DNA of 64,000 nt from Populus alba (GCF_005239225.2 NC_133293.1:5146001-5210000); one strand, 5' to 3'. Shown: positions 1 to 11,335, counted from the first letter of the stretch. A program made the numbers and translations. Notes: a model not told the origin generated them from the letters alone.

Positions 1-715
1 CTAAACATAATGAAAGAAAGAAACATAAATAAACAAGATAAGAACATAAATGAGAAAGAAGTTAACTAAGTAAAGGAAAGGAAATGAAGTGCATAAACTT
101 GATATTAATGAAAGCAAAACATAAGCAATACAAAGAGAGAAAGCAAGAGCATGATCTTGATCTGGAAACCAAGATGCCTCAATACATGGTAAGTGCCTCC
201 TTTTATAGGCCAAAATTTGGAACTATTGATTTGTTGACTAATTGATGAGTGGGTGGCCACATCTTGACTAGATAACAATCCTTATCTTCTTGTCTGATCA
301 AGACGTCATTGCTAACATCATAATTTGCCCAGAATCCTTAAGAATGTTCTAGGAAATTGTCTCAGCTTTCCAACAAAAAAAAAGATGAGGTCATTTGGAC
401 TTCTAGAACTCAAGATATGGGCTGAACACTAAATAGTGTTTGGGCTGCAGGACAGCTTCGGACTTCTTCGTTGTTCCTTCAATTTGGACTTCAAAACGAC
501 CTTTTCAAATCTTGGGCTCCTCATGAAAGTTATAGGCTTTTTGTCTTACCTTTCCATCCATATAAAGTGGACCTAAATCCGAAATCTAGAGCTCCAGATA
601 TGATCCAATTACCGAGCAATGTTCCGGTTTGGACTGCACCGACATCTCTTTTCTAAGTTTGGCCATCTCTTTGTCCTTTAACTTTCAATGCTTAAACTCA
701 TCAATCAATCCTTTT
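1..715 (-). mobile_element. Inverted Athila-type LTR fragment at the window edge
   Basis: The reverse complement of about 1-215 aligns, with substitutions and small indels, to 885-1095 inside the forward Athila LTR. The match covers the TATA box (here 200-207 on the minus strand), the run after it, and the stretch ending in CATTATGTTTAG. This is therefore the promoter/R part of a second LTR of the same family pointing the other way. Bases 216-715 would be its U3 by position, but I cannot align them to the forward U3, and the junction with the forward LTR is a guess. No convincing coding region is present. The rest of this minus-strand element lies outside the window. Confidence 0.65.
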
Positions 716-720
716 ATTTA

Positions 721-2054
721 TGTGATAGTCCTGCATTTAAAATGAGCATTTACCATAAATTAAGGTATCTTATAATATCAAACTTGTTATTATAAAACAT
801 GCTTTAGTTAAGGAGTTATTGATACTTCAAGTGCAAAATGATGATATAAAACCTTGATAAACATGCACTTTTAAGTACTAATCACCTATAAAAGAAGGCA
901 TTTGCCATGTATTTAGATATATTATTTTTCAAATCAAAATCATCTTCTTGCTTTCTCTCTTTGTAATGTTCAAGTTTTCTTTCATGCTATATTAATCTCT
1001 TGTTTATGCTTTTTCATTTCCTTTCCTATACTTAGTTAACTTATATAATGTTTATGTTTTTATATTGTTTATTTATGTTTTTCTTCTTCATTATGTTTAG
1101 CTAAGTTAATTGTGTCAAGGTGAAAAGGTTTCACTAGTGGTGTTAGAATAGATATAATATAAACTCAACATGGACTTTAATGTTTATATCCAAGAAAGAT
1201 TGTTATTAACATGTTTTATCTTTTTATCTTACTAATTCTTAATACCTTGCTTAATGGTTAATCTAGATTTGTGTTGTATAACACTTGGTACATCAAATGC
1301 TTGATCCTTCATAGTTTTTGGCCGACATCATTATTATGATAGGAACTTGATTTGTTGTTAACATAAGCTAGCAACATGAATGCCTGATGATATTTATAAG
1401 TATGGTGTTACTTAGATAAGATAATTAATATGATCATGTTAACAATTTATAATGAGCTAATAACGATAAATCATCCGATTGGAACCTCCTTTGTGTGTGG
1501 TTTCCAGTTGAGTAATAAAAAGAGTTTATATTATATTTATTTGAAATACCATTAGTGAATCCTCTAACCTTGACATTTTTTTTTTATTATTGTTTAATCC
1601 TTACATCAACCTTACCTCTCAAAGCTCTCTTTATTATTACTACTACTATTATTTTTATTTACATTCTTGTTATATTATATGTACGTTAAGTATGCTCTGT
1701 CTTTGATCAAGGATCCTGACATTGTTGGTCTTGACTTGTTCATTCGCATCAGAAATATGTTTATATTATATAATATATCTCTTTAATATTTTCATAAACT
1801 CAGTATATAGGCTGGAAACCTGTGACCCGATCTTTTAGATTATTCTCAGGTATAACAACGCCATGTACTGAGTATTATTATTATTACTCTTAATATTACT
1901 ATTACTATTGTTGTTATTATTGTTGTTGTTATCGTGTTGTTATTTATAATTTATACAATTAACCTCCCTGTGGTTCGACCCCGGTCTTGCCGGGTTATTT
2001 ATTACTTCGACACTCTTGCACTTGGGAGAAGACATCAATCTTTTGGTCGTGTCA
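721..2054 (+). repeat. Athila 5' LTR
   Basis: The 3' edge is firm. It ends in GTGTCA at 2054, six bases before the primer site. The same last ~83 bases recur at 4697-4779, also ending GTGTCA. The 5' edge is inferred from TGTGATA at 721, because the embedded remnant at 4676 starts the same way. The length is about 1.33 kb. It has a TATA box at 887-894, a trinucleotide-rich stretch at 1870-1940 (TTA/TTG runs) and a conserved 3' end (GGTTCGACC near 1973). No coding function is seen. Confidence 0.75.
887..894 (+). promoter_or_regulatory. TATA box of the Athila LTR
   Basis: TATAAAAG inside the context CACCTATAAAAGAAGGCA. The same context is found in the inverted LTR at 200-207, so the motif is conserved between two copies. 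Transcription would start about 30 bases downstream. Confidence 0.6.
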
Positions 2055-2060
2055 AGTTTT

Positions 2061-2077
2061 TGGCGTCGTTGCCGGGG
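2061..2077 (+). other. Primer binding site, Athila type
   Basis: TGGCGTCGTTGCCGGGG follows the LTR end by six bases. Athila elements typically have TGGCGCCGTTGCCGGGG here, usually read as tRNA-Asp primed. This copy has one change in that core. The next ~180 bases are a T-rich untranslated leader. Confidence 0.8.
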
Positions 2078-2257
2078 AAGGTAAGTATTGTATAAATTAT
2101 ATATTTCTTTTATTTTCTTTTGTTTTTACTTTTATTTGTTTTTCTAATTTTTGTTTTTTTATCTTTTTCTTTTCTTTTCTTTTGCACTTGCATGAGAGTT
2201 TGGACACATACATTAAGTGGTAGACTTTCTAGGAAATCCTCATTTTCTTCAGAAAAC

Positions 2258-4666
2258 ATGGCCGAAGAAGATAACCAGTCAATTCATAATGAGAATAATC
2301 GTGTGAGAACACTTAAAGATCACATGAATCCAATAAGAACAAGTGCACCATCATGTATTGTTTTTCCTCCTGATGCATCTCATTTTAATTTTAAGCCAGG
2401 TATTATTCAACTTTTACCCACTTTTCATGGCTTAGAATTAGAAAATCCATACTTGCATTTAAGAGAATTTGAAGAAGTTTGTAACACCTATAATGACTTA
2501 AATTGTAGCATGAACACCATCAGATTAAAGCTTTTTCCTTTTTCATTAAAAGATAAAGCTAAAACATGGCTACAAAATATTAGGTCAGGATCCATTCGTG
2601 CTTGGGATGAAATGCAACAACAGTTTTTAAAGAAGTTTTTCCCTTCTCATAGAACAAACTCTTTCAAAAGACAAATCACCACTTTCACTCAAAAACCAGG
2701 AGAAACATTTTACAAGTGTTGGGATAGATGTAAAGACTTGCTTAATACTTGTCCTCATCATGGTTTTGAAACATGGAGATTGGTTTCACAATTTTATGAA
2801 GGGTTAACACCTAAAGATAGGCAAATGGTGGAATTGATGTGCAATGGAACTTTTGAAGATAAAGACCCTGATGAAGCAATGGAGTACCTAGACTTGCTAG
2901 CTGAAAATGCTCGAAATTGGGACACCACAAGTACGTGTGAGGCACCAGGTAAAACTCAACCTCATACATCTAATGGAGGCATGTACAACCTTAGGGAAGA
3001 TCATGACCTCCAAGCCAAATTTACATCTTTAGCTAAAAAAGTTGAGGCACTAGAATTAAAAAAGAGTGGTCAGTTAAAATCTGTTCAAGAAATTGTGTGT
3101 CAAATTTGTGAAACTAATGAACACTCAACCAATGATTGTCCAACTTTGCCTTCTTTTAAGGAATGTCTCCATGAACAAGCCAATGCTTTAAAGAGTTTTC
3201 AAAGGCCAATTCATAACCCATACTCGCAAACGTACAACCCTAGTTGGAGAAATCACCCAAATTTCAGTTGGAAGAGTGGTAACAATAATGCACAAACTTC
3301 ACAGCCACCATTTCAAGCACACCATAATTTTTAAAATTCTCATGGATATGCACCTCCTTATGTTCCCCTTCCTAGAAGAAATCTTGAGGAAACACTGCAT
3401 ACATTCATTGAAAAGCAAGAGACAATCAACACTCAAAATGCTCAAACCATGGCAGATCTAAAAGATACTCTTGCAAAGTTCACATCTGCTCTTAGTTTTC
3501 AAGAGAAAGGTAAGTTTCCATCTCAACCACAACAAAATCCCAAAGGGCAATACAATTCAAGTGCAAGTGGTTCCGGAAACCAACATATGGATCAAGTCAA
3601 ATCAGTCACTACTCTCCGTAGTGGTAAGGTTATTGAAAAACCCACTCTTGAACCTTGTGAGAAAGATGAAGAGTCTATCTCTGAGGGTAAGGAAGGGGTT
3701 GAACCTGAACATTGCAAAGAAAAGGTTGATTCACCGCCAGCACTTCCATTTCCTCATGCCATGACCAAACAAAGGAAAGTCAATCACAATTCTGAAATCT
3801 TTGAAACTTTCAAACATGTAAGGATCAATATACCTTTGCTAGATGCTATTAAACAGGTACCGTCCTATGCCAAATTTTTGAAAGATCTGTGCACTGTGAA
3901 AAGAAAACTGAATGTGAAAAAGAAAGCCTTTTTAACCGAACAAGTAAGTGCCATTCTTCAGAATGATAATGCTTTGAAATATAAAGACCCTGGTTGTCCT
4001 ACAATTTCTTGCTTTATTGGAGAACATAAAATTGACAGAGCTTTACTTGATCTTGGAGCTAGTGTGAATTTACTTCCATATTCAGTTTTTCAAAGTCTCA
4101 ATCTAGGTGAGTTGAAACCTACTTCTGTAACTCTTTTACTTGCTGATAGATCTGTAAAAGTGCCTAGAGGAATAGTTGAAGATGTGTTAGTACAAGTTGA
4201 TAAATTCATCTTTCCTGTGGATTTTATTGTGTTGGATACACAACCTGTTGAAGCATGCAATCCAATTCCTGTTATTTTAGGACGTCCATTTCTTGCAACT
4301 TCTAATGCATTAATTAATTGGAGGAATGGAGTGATGAAGTTATCTTTTGGAAACATGACATTAGAGATGAATGTTTTTAACATTTACAAGCAACCTGGAG
4401 ATGATAATGATTTACAGGAAGTAGATTTTATTGAAAAACTAATTTATGATCAATTTGAAAATTCTTCCAATGAAATGGAGTTTAATGAATCTGAAGATTT
4501 GCAAATGGTTTATTTTCAGGAAGAGTCAAAGGCAAATAGTTGGAGACCGAAAATTGAGGAATTGCCACCACGATCAATTGAGTCCATACCTTCAAGTGTT
4601 CAACCACCAAAACCCGATTTGAAGCCATTATCATTTAATCTTTCAAAAAGCTTAGATTGGATTTGA
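2258..4666 (+). pseudogene. gag: Athila gag and protease, first copy, with a premature stop
   Basis: The start is taken at ATG 2258 (MAEED); the open frame upstream only reads the T-rich leader. Residues ~50-220 are a retrotransposon gag domain (KDKAKTWLQ, WDEMQQQFLKKFFP, GETFYKCWDRCKDLL). A zinc knuckle of C-x2-C-x4-H-x4-C form lies near 3098-3140 (CQICETNEHSTNDC). TAA at 3332-3334 breaks the frame, which then continues unchanged from 3335 through the coiled EETLHTFIEKQETINTQ region to TLRSGK and the protease (DLGASVNLLPYS, about 4048-4085). The frame ends at 4666, where the sequence leaves the pol reading and runs into an LTR remnant. The family is certain; the protein cannot be made whole. 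Confidence 0.85.
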
Positions 4667-4675
4667 GCCTTAGTT

Positions 4676-4779
4676 TGTGATAACTTGTGTCTTTTCGGTT
4701 CGACCTCGGTCTTGCCGGGTTATTCATTACTTCGACACTCCTGCACTTGGGAGAAGACATCAATCTTTTGGTCGTGTCA
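4676..4779 (+). repeat. Internally deleted Athila LTR, 104 bp, inside the coding region
   Basis: Bases 4697-4779 match the last 83 bases of the 5' LTR (1972-2054) with few changes and end at the same GTGTCA terminus. Bases 4676-4682 read TGTGATA, like the proposed LTR start at 721. The piece therefore looks like an LTR that has lost its middle ~1.2 kb. It is followed at once by internal sequence equivalent to position 3593, with no primer site or gag start. The 3' match is direct observation; reading the left edge as the true LTR start is inference. Confidence 0.7.
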
Positions 4780-7700
4780 CAAGTCAAATCAATCATCACT
4801 CTTCGTAGTGGTAAGGTTATTGAAAAACCCATTCTTGAACCTTGTGAGAAAGATCATCAGTCTATCTCTGAGGGTAAGGAAGGGGTTCAACCTGAACATT
4901 GCAAAGAGAAGGCTGATTCCCCGCCAGCACTTCCATTTCCTCATGCCATGACCAAACAAAGGAAAGTCAATCACAACTCTGAAATCTTTGAAACTTTCAA
5001 ACAGGTAAGGATCAATATACCTTTGTTGGATGCTATTAAACAGGTTCCTTCCTATGCTAAATTTTTGAAAGATCTGTGCACCGTGAAGAGAAAACTGAAT
5101 GTGAAAAAGAAAGCCTTTTTAGCCGAACAAGTAAGTGCCATTCTTCAAAACAATAATGCTTTGAAATATAAAGACCCTGGTTGTCCTACAATTTCTTGCT
5201 TTATTAGAGAACATAAAATTGAAAGAGCCTTACTTGATCTTGGAGCTAGTGTGAATTTACTTCCATATTCAGTCTTTCAAAGTCTCAATCTAGGTGAGTT
5301 AAAACCAACCTCTGTAACTCTTTTACTTGCTGATAGATCGGTAAAAGTGCCTAGAGGAATAGTTGAGGATGTGTTAGTACAAGTTGATAAATTCATTTAC
5401 CCTGTAGATTTTGTTGTCTTGGATACATAACGTGTTGAAGCATGTAATTCAATTCCTGTCATTTTAGGACGTCCATTTCTTGCCACTTCTAATGCATTGA
5501 TTAATTGTAGGAATGGACTGATGGAGCTATCATTTGGAAACATGACATTGGAGATGAATATTTTCAACATTTACAAGCAACCTGGAGATAATAATGATTT
5601 ACAGGAAGTGGACTTTATTGAAAAATTAGTTCATGATCAATTTCAAACCACTTCTAGTGAAACTGAGATTGATGAATCTGATGATTTGCAAATGGTCTAC
5701 TTTCAGGAATCAAAGGCATGCAATTGGAGACCACAAATTGAAGAATTGCCACCACGATCAATTGAGCCCATACCTTCAAGTGTTCAACCACCAAAACCTG
5801 AATTGAAGCCGTTACCATTTAATCTCAAATACTCATTTTTGGGAGAAAATGAAACTTTTCCGGTAATAATCTCTTCCAAACTTAATGCACATCAAGAAGG
5901 TAAGTTATTACAGACTCTGAAAATGCACAAAAATGCATTAGGATGGACCATAGCTGACATAAAAGGAATTAGCCCTTTGATTTGCACACACAGGATTTAT
6001 TTGGAGGAAAATGCTAAACCCTCTAGAGAAATGCAACGAAGGCTTAATCCTAATACGAAAGAAGTAGTGAAAAATGAAGTCATTAAGCTTCTAGATAATG
6101 AAATCATTTATCCTATTTCTGACAGCAAATGGGTAAGTCCTACCCAATTTGTACCCAAAAAGTCTGGAGTCACTGTGATAACAAATGAGAAGAATGAGTT
6201 AATTCCAACTAGGACTGTTACTGGTTGGCGCATGTGCATTGACTATAGGAAACTTAATTCTATGACTAGAAAAGATCATTTCCCTTTACCTTTCATGGAT
6301 CAAATCCTAGAAAGAGTTGCAGGTCATGAATTTTATTGTTTCCTAGATGGCTATTCAGGTTACAATCAAATTGAAATTGCATTGGAAGATCAAGAGAAGA
6401 CTACTTTCACATGTCCATTGGGTACTTTTGCATATCGAAGGATGCCTTTTGGATTATGTAATGCACCAGCCACGTTTCAAAGATGCATGCTTAGCATATT
6501 CAGTGATATGGTTGAACGTTTTCTTGAGATTTTTATGGATGATTTTTCTGTTTTTGGTGATTCATTTGATGATTGTTTGACTAACTTAGAAAAGGTTTTG
6601 AGCAGGTGTGAAGAAAAGAATCTTGTACTAAATTGGAAAAAATGTCACTTTATGGTAACAAACGACATTGTACTTGGTCACATTGTTTCATCGAAAGGAA
6701 TTGAGGTTGACAAATCTAAAATCGAGTTAATTGCCAACTTACCAACACCAAAATCTATTAAAGATGTTAGATCATTCTTAGGACATGCTGGTTTTTACAG
6801 AAGGTTCATCAAAGATTTTAGTGTAATATCTAAGCCCTTGAGTAACCTTCTAACAAAGGATAATATTTTTGAATGGACTGAACATTGTGAAGAAGCCTTT
6901 GTTAAACTTAAAAACTTGCTTACTTCTGCTCCTGTCATTCAACCTCCTGATTGGTCATTACCTTTTGAAATAATGTGTGACGCTAGTGATTATGTCGTGG
7001 ATGCTGTCTTGGGACAAAGAAAAGACAAGAAACCTTATGTGATTTACTATGCAAGTAAAACTTTAAATAGTGCTCAAATGAATTGCACCACCACTGAAAA
7101 AGAATTACTTGCAGTAGTATTTGCTTGTGATAAATTCAGATCTTATCTTGTTGGCTCACCTGTTGTTGTTTTTAGTGATCATGCAGCATTGAAATATCTT
7201 CTTTCTAAGAAAGATTTTAAGGCTAGATTGGTGCGGTGGATTTTGTTACTTCAAGAATTTGATATCACAATCAAAGACAAGAAAGGCACCGAAAATGTTG
7301 TTACAGATCATTTGTCAAGATTGACAACAGATTCGAAATCTGACATCACACCAATCGATGACTACTTTCCCGATGAATCTTTATTTTCCGTTTCTACGAT
7401 GCCTTGGTTTGCTAATATTGTTAATTTTCTTGTTTCAGGACAATTGCCAGCTCATTGGAGTACCCAAGACAAAAGCAAGTTCTTGAACGAAGTGAAGAAC
7501 TTTTATTGGGATGACCCTTATTTATTCAAATATTATCCTGATCAAATATTTCGAAGATGCATTCCTGACAATGAGGTAAGTAGTGTCATTAAATTTTGTC
7601 ATTCTGAGGCATGTGGGGTCATTTCTCATCAAGAAAGACAACTGCAAAATCTTACAAAGTGGATTTTATTGGCCCACCATGTTCAAAGACTCACATGCAT

Positions 7701-8695
7701 TCTGCAAGACTTGTGAAAACTGTCAAAAGTTGGGATCTATTTCAAAACATCACATGATGCCTTTAAATCCTATTCTTGTCATTGAGATCTTTGACTGTTG
7801 GGGTATAGATTTCATGGGTCCATTTCCTCCATCATTTGGTTTCGTGTACATATTAGTCGCAGTAGATTATGTTTCAAAATGGATAGAGGCAATTCCAAGT
7901 CGAAACAATGATCACAAAACAGTGATAAAGTTTTTGAAAGACAATATTTTGAGTCGATTTGGAATCCCTAGAGCCATAATAAGTGATGGTGGAACACATT
8001 TCTGCAACAAGCAATTTGCTTCTTTAATGAAGAAATATGGAATCACACACAAAGTTGCCACCCCTTATCACCCTCAGACAAGTGGACAAGTAGAGCTTGC
8101 TAATAGGGAGATCAAACAGATCTTTGAGAAAACGGTGAACCCTAATCGGAAAGACTGGTCTTTAAGACTTAATGATGCACTTTAGGCTTATCGAACTGCA
8201 TATAAAACATCATTAGGTATGTCACCTTATAGACTAGTCTATGGAAAACCTTGTCACTTGCCTGTGGAAATTGAACATAAAGCTTATTGGGCTATTAAAG
8301 CTTTCAATTCAAACATTGATGATGCTAGTCAGCTGCGAAAATTGCAAATAAATGAGCTTGAGGAAATTAGAAATGATTCATATGACAATTCAAGAATTCA
8401 TAAAGCAAGAATCAAAGAGTTTCATGACAAGAAAATACAGAGAAAAACATTCAATGTTGGTCAAAAAGTCTTGCTTTATGATTCTCGACTCCATTTATTT
8501 CCTGGAAAACTAAGATCAAGATGGAGCGGTCCTTTTATTTTGAAACATGTGTATCCATATGGGGCCTGTGATATCGAGAATCCAAAGAATGGCAATGTTT
8601 TCAAGGTAAATGGGCATCGGTTGAAAGTTTATTTTGACAATTTTTCAGTTGAAAATGACTCTACTGAATTGAGTGATCCTGTATATAAAGATTGA
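4780..8695 (+). pseudogene. pol: Athila pol: second gag-end/protease copy, RT, RNase H, integrase
   Basis: Bases 4780-5830 repeat 3593-4641 (gag end, TLRSGK, protease DLGASVNLLPYS near 5240-5275). RT follows, with [10 protein letters not shown] near 6230 and active site FMDDFSVFG near 6531. RNase H has the expected [11 protein letters not shown] and SDHAALKYL blocks, although the usual Gly after DASDYVV is Asp. Integrase has a CKTCENCQ zinc end, D in GIDFMGP, D in SDGGTHF and E in GQVELANRE. Breaks: TAA at 5428-5430, a one-base loss near 7614-7620 that shifts the frame, and TAG at 8183-8185 where a Trp precedes AYRTAYKT in relatives. The final frame ends at 8695. The protein cannot be produced intact. 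Confidence 0.85.
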
Positions 8696-8905
8696 TTCTT
8701 TTTCTCACATTGTTTTGTGTTTGTTTTGGTGTATCTTTTGTTTTGCTAGTTTCTCTCACCCCGGTCAAATGGCGGATAACGGTACTCCGTGACTCTTAAG
8801 TCGGTTCTTTCAGTTTCCCATGATAACTTATATCTGTGTATATAATTGTGCAATTCTCTGCTATTTCTTCTTTCTTTGAATCTCCCATCCAATTCTCATT
8901 TGAAA

Positions 8906-9330
8906 ATGGACACCTCTTGAAAAATTGAAAAAGTATTTTCCCGCTCTGCCTCAGAATGCGATTACAAAAATTTACCGTGCTAGGTGTGAAAGATTGAGGT
9001 TGTTAATGAACCATGGAATTCCTGAAGATATTCGTTGGCTGATTGAAGCAAAGGTCCGATTATTAGGTGAGTCCTCCAATTCTTTCATTTCACACATGCC
9101 TGGAACAGGTAAAAGCACTTTTGCAAAGAAACGTCGTGCAAAACGATTGAAAGTCTGTCACAGATGTGCCAGATGGACTTGTAATGCGACATGTCGTTCT
9201 TTAGGAATGGTATCTTTAAACCGTGAAGATAAAATACAATTCATTAAGGATGGCCTGAGTAAGGGGTCTTTAGATAATCTTTTGTTGACCCTTGAGACGC
9301 ATCCTAGTGGAGATGTGCATCGTGTAATCC
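8906..9330 (+). pseudogene. Small basic Cys-rich ORF downstream of Athila integrase, 3' truncated
   Basis: After ~210 bases without coding signal, an open frame of about 135 residues runs from 8919 to the chimeric junction at 9330. An ATG at 8906 opens only five codons in the neighbouring frame, one base out of register, so the original start was probably there. The product begins with KKYFPALPQNAITKIYRARC, is Arg/Lys-rich in the middle, and has a compact cluster CHRCARWTCNATC (C-x2-C-x4-C-x3-C) that could bind a metal. Athila elements often carry an extra ORF in this place, usually called env-like. This one has no signal peptide or membrane segment, so I do not give it that role. Function unknown. 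Confidence 0.55.
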
Positions 9331-9988
9331 TAGGAGGTGCAGAACTCCTTTGTGTTGGGAGGAAATTGGGGACCGGAAGTTATATGGCGCAGAGTTGGTC
9401 CAAGTCACCACGGAGAAAGTGAGAACTATCAGGGATCGCATCAAAGCCGCGCAGGATAGACAGAAGAAGTATGCCGATGTGAGGAGAAGACCTCTCGAGT
9501 TCAATATGGGGGACCAGGTGTTCCTGAAGGTAGCCCCATGGAAGAACATGTTACGGTTTGGGTTGAAAGGGAAGTTAACTCCCCGTTTCATCGGACCCTT
9601 CAAAATCTTACAACGAGTTGGACTAGTAGCCTACAAGGTGGATTTGCCCCCACAGTTAGCCAGGGTCCATGATGTGTTCCATGTCTCCTTGTTAAGGAAG
9701 GCTGACGTAGACCCCGCCCGAGTTCTACCCCAGGTTCCAGTAGAAGTCAAGGAAGACTTAACACTGGAATTGAGACCCATAAGGATACTAGATCAAGAAG
9801 TAAAGGAGTTACGGAGCAAAAAGATCCCCATCGTCAGAATCTTATGGCGTAATGCTCAAGTAGAAGAGGAAACTTGGGAGAGGGAGGCTGAGATGAGGAA
9901 AAAGTACCCCAATTTATTTGAACTACCAGGTATGGAGTGTGAAACTTTTAAAATTTCGAGGACGAAATTCATATTTAGGAGGGGAGAA
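9331..9988 (+). pseudogene. 3' tail of a Tekay-type polyprotein (integrase C-terminus and chromodomain)
   Basis: The sequence is nearly identical to 18838-19497, starting within TAGGAGGTGCAG and running through the integrase C-terminal domain ([21 protein letters not shown]) and the chromodomain-like end ([16 protein letters not shown]) to the polypurine tract. Only a handful of substitutions and single-base indels separate the two. One deletion near 9933 shifts the last codons. The 5' part of the element is absent, because the junction with Athila at 9331 is abrupt. The fragment shares its downstream LTR with the complete Tekay element. Confidence 0.85.
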
Positions 9989-10076
9989 TGTAAACACCCA
10001 AACGAAAATATATATATGTCTATATATATATATATATATTTAAAGAGAAAGAGAGAGAGAAAGATGGTGATGAATG

Positions 10077-10420
10077 CAGTTTTCGCTGCCGATGAAGAAA
10101 TCGGCAGCGACGCAGTTTTCGCTGCCGATGCAGAAATCGGCAGCGACGCAGTTTTCGCTGCCGATTCTGGATTGGGCAGCGACGCAGTTTTCGCTGCCGA
10201 TGCAGAAGTCGGCAGCGACGCAGTTTTCGCTGCCGATTCTGGATTGGGCAGCGACGCAGTTTTCGCTGCCGATTCTGGTTTGGGCAGCGACGCAGTTTTC
10301 GCTGCCGATTCTGGATTGGGCAGCGACACAGTTTTCGCTGCCGATGCAGAAATCGGCAGCGACGCAGATTTCGCTGCCGATGCAGAAATCGGCAGCGACG
10401 CAGTTTTCGGCTGCCGATTT
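10077..10420 (+). repeat. 36-bp hairpin array in the U3 of the 5' LTR
   Basis: There are nine full 36-bp units and a partial tenth. Each carries TCGCTGCCGAT and, in one subtype, its perfect complement ATCGGCAGCGA about six bases later, so an 11-bp stem is possible. Two subtypes alternate: centre GCAGAA (call it A) and centre TCTGGATTG (B, weaker stem), in the order A A B A B B B A A. Because 36 is a multiple of three, both strands stay open for long stretches; these frames are artefacts of the period. The array lies 120-460 bp upstream of the TATA box. Confidence 0.9.
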
Positions 10421-10539
10421 CTCAATCAACAGTGATGCACAGCTGGGAGGGAGGGGTAAAACTGGTTTTAGATAAACCAAACAAGGATAAGGACACACCT
10501 AAACCCACCCCCAAACAACCCAATTCATTTGATGGGTAC

Positions 10540-10547
10540 TATAAATA
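10540..10547 (+). promoter_or_regulatory. TATA box of the Tekay 5' LTR
   Basis: TATAAATA in the context GGGTACTATAAATACAAAGAGG. It is repeated exactly in the 3' LTR at 20052-20059. A start about 30 bases downstream would leave nearly 3.9 kb of LTR in the transcript leader. Confidence 0.6.
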
Positions 10548-11045
10548 CAAAGAGGGGAGAGAGAATGACCCATCTTCTTCCCAAACCAGCAGCTGCATGT
10601 CATTCTTCCCTTCCCCTTTCACATCAAAAACGTGAATCAAACTAGTAGAGTGTCTTGTGAGCTTGTGAGGGAGAGATGAGACCTTGAGAGAGGAGTGGGC
10701 CGCTGCATAGAGGAGAGGAAAAAGAGAGCTGGAAAACGTGAGAGGAAGAAGGAGGAGAACCAGCAGCTGAAGAGAAAATAATAGTGTCAAACCTTCCTCA
10801 AACTTGGTTAAAATCAGAAGGTATGGGTCATGGAACTCCCTTTCCTCTCCCCCTTAAGATCAAAAACGAAAATGAAGAAGAAAAACCCTAAGAAAAATTG
10901 ATCTAAGACCTAAGCCAACTATGGGGGAAACTGAAATTAACTAGGAGATCTAGCAAACAGAAGTGAAATAAAGTCAATTTCAGAACATCTAACAATTATG
11001 GTAGAAGTTGGCTTTAACTATGGGGTAGGCCAACATGCATGTGTG

Positions 11046-11335
11046 TGTGTTCTGCTGGAATGAATGTGTTCTGCTGTGATGTTGGTGCTGAAATTAAATG
11101 TGTTCTGTTGTGATGTTGCTGCTGGAATTAATGTGTTTTGTTGTGATGATTGTTGCTGCAATTAATGTGTTCTGCTGTGATGTTAGTGCTGGAATTTAAT
11201 GTGTTCTGCTATGATGTTCTTGCTGGAATTTAATGTGTTCTGCTGTGATGTTAGTGCTGGAATTTAATGTGTTCTGCTGTGATGTTATTGCTTTAATTTT
11301 GTTGAAGAACTATGTGCTGAAATTGATGGTTCCGA
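11046..11335 (+). repeat. 33-34-bp array in the 5' LTR
   Basis: About seven units with the core ATGTGTTCTGCTGTGATG followed by a variable TTAGTGCTGGAATTTA-like part. The 3' LTR has an equivalent array (20568-20870) in which units with TTCTTGC and TTAGTG centres are arranged differently. This array lacks the GCAGCGA motif of the others. Confidence 0.85.

Larger units (their letters stand above)
721..9330 (+). mobile_element. Rearranged Athila-lineage Ty3/gypsy retrotransposon, 3' end missing
   Basis: The order is LTR, primer site of the Athila type, gag, protease, a second gag/protease copy, RT, RNase H, integrase and a small downstream ORF. The Athila assignment rests on the protease core DLGASVNLLPYSV, the RT active site FMDDFSVFG, the TLRSGK motif between gag and protease, and the primer site at 2061-2077. 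There is no 3' LTR, because the element stops abruptly at 9330/9331 against a Tekay fragment. It cannot be autonomous: pol carries in-frame stops and a frameshift, and part of gag/protease is duplicated around an LTR remnant. Confidence 0.85.

Noticed and set aside
1870..1940. TTA/TTG trinucleotide tract as an independent microsatellite locus
   Set aside because: It is part of the Athila LTR and recurs with it at 62186-62290.
2120..2257. N-terminal extension MFLLLFVFL of Athila gag resembling a signal peptide
   Set aside because: It is the T-rich leader between primer site and gag; the gag start at 2258 (MAEED) fits the domain.
4090..4383. Minus-strand open frame of 97 codons inside protease
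   Set aside because: Shadow of the plus-strand protease coding region.
9085..9130. GTGKST-like string in the Cys-rich ORF taken as a Walker A box
   Set aside because: PGTGKSTF is a short isolated match with no Walker B or ATPase fold around it in ~135 residues.
10077..10420. 36-bp palindromic repeats resembling a CRISPR array
   Set aside because: The units are contiguous with no unique spacers, lie in a plant LTR, and no cas gene is present.
9856..10498. Long open frames on both strands over the 36-bp array
   Set aside because: The 36-bp period keeps frames open. The lead-in is the Tekay pol tail and LTR start.
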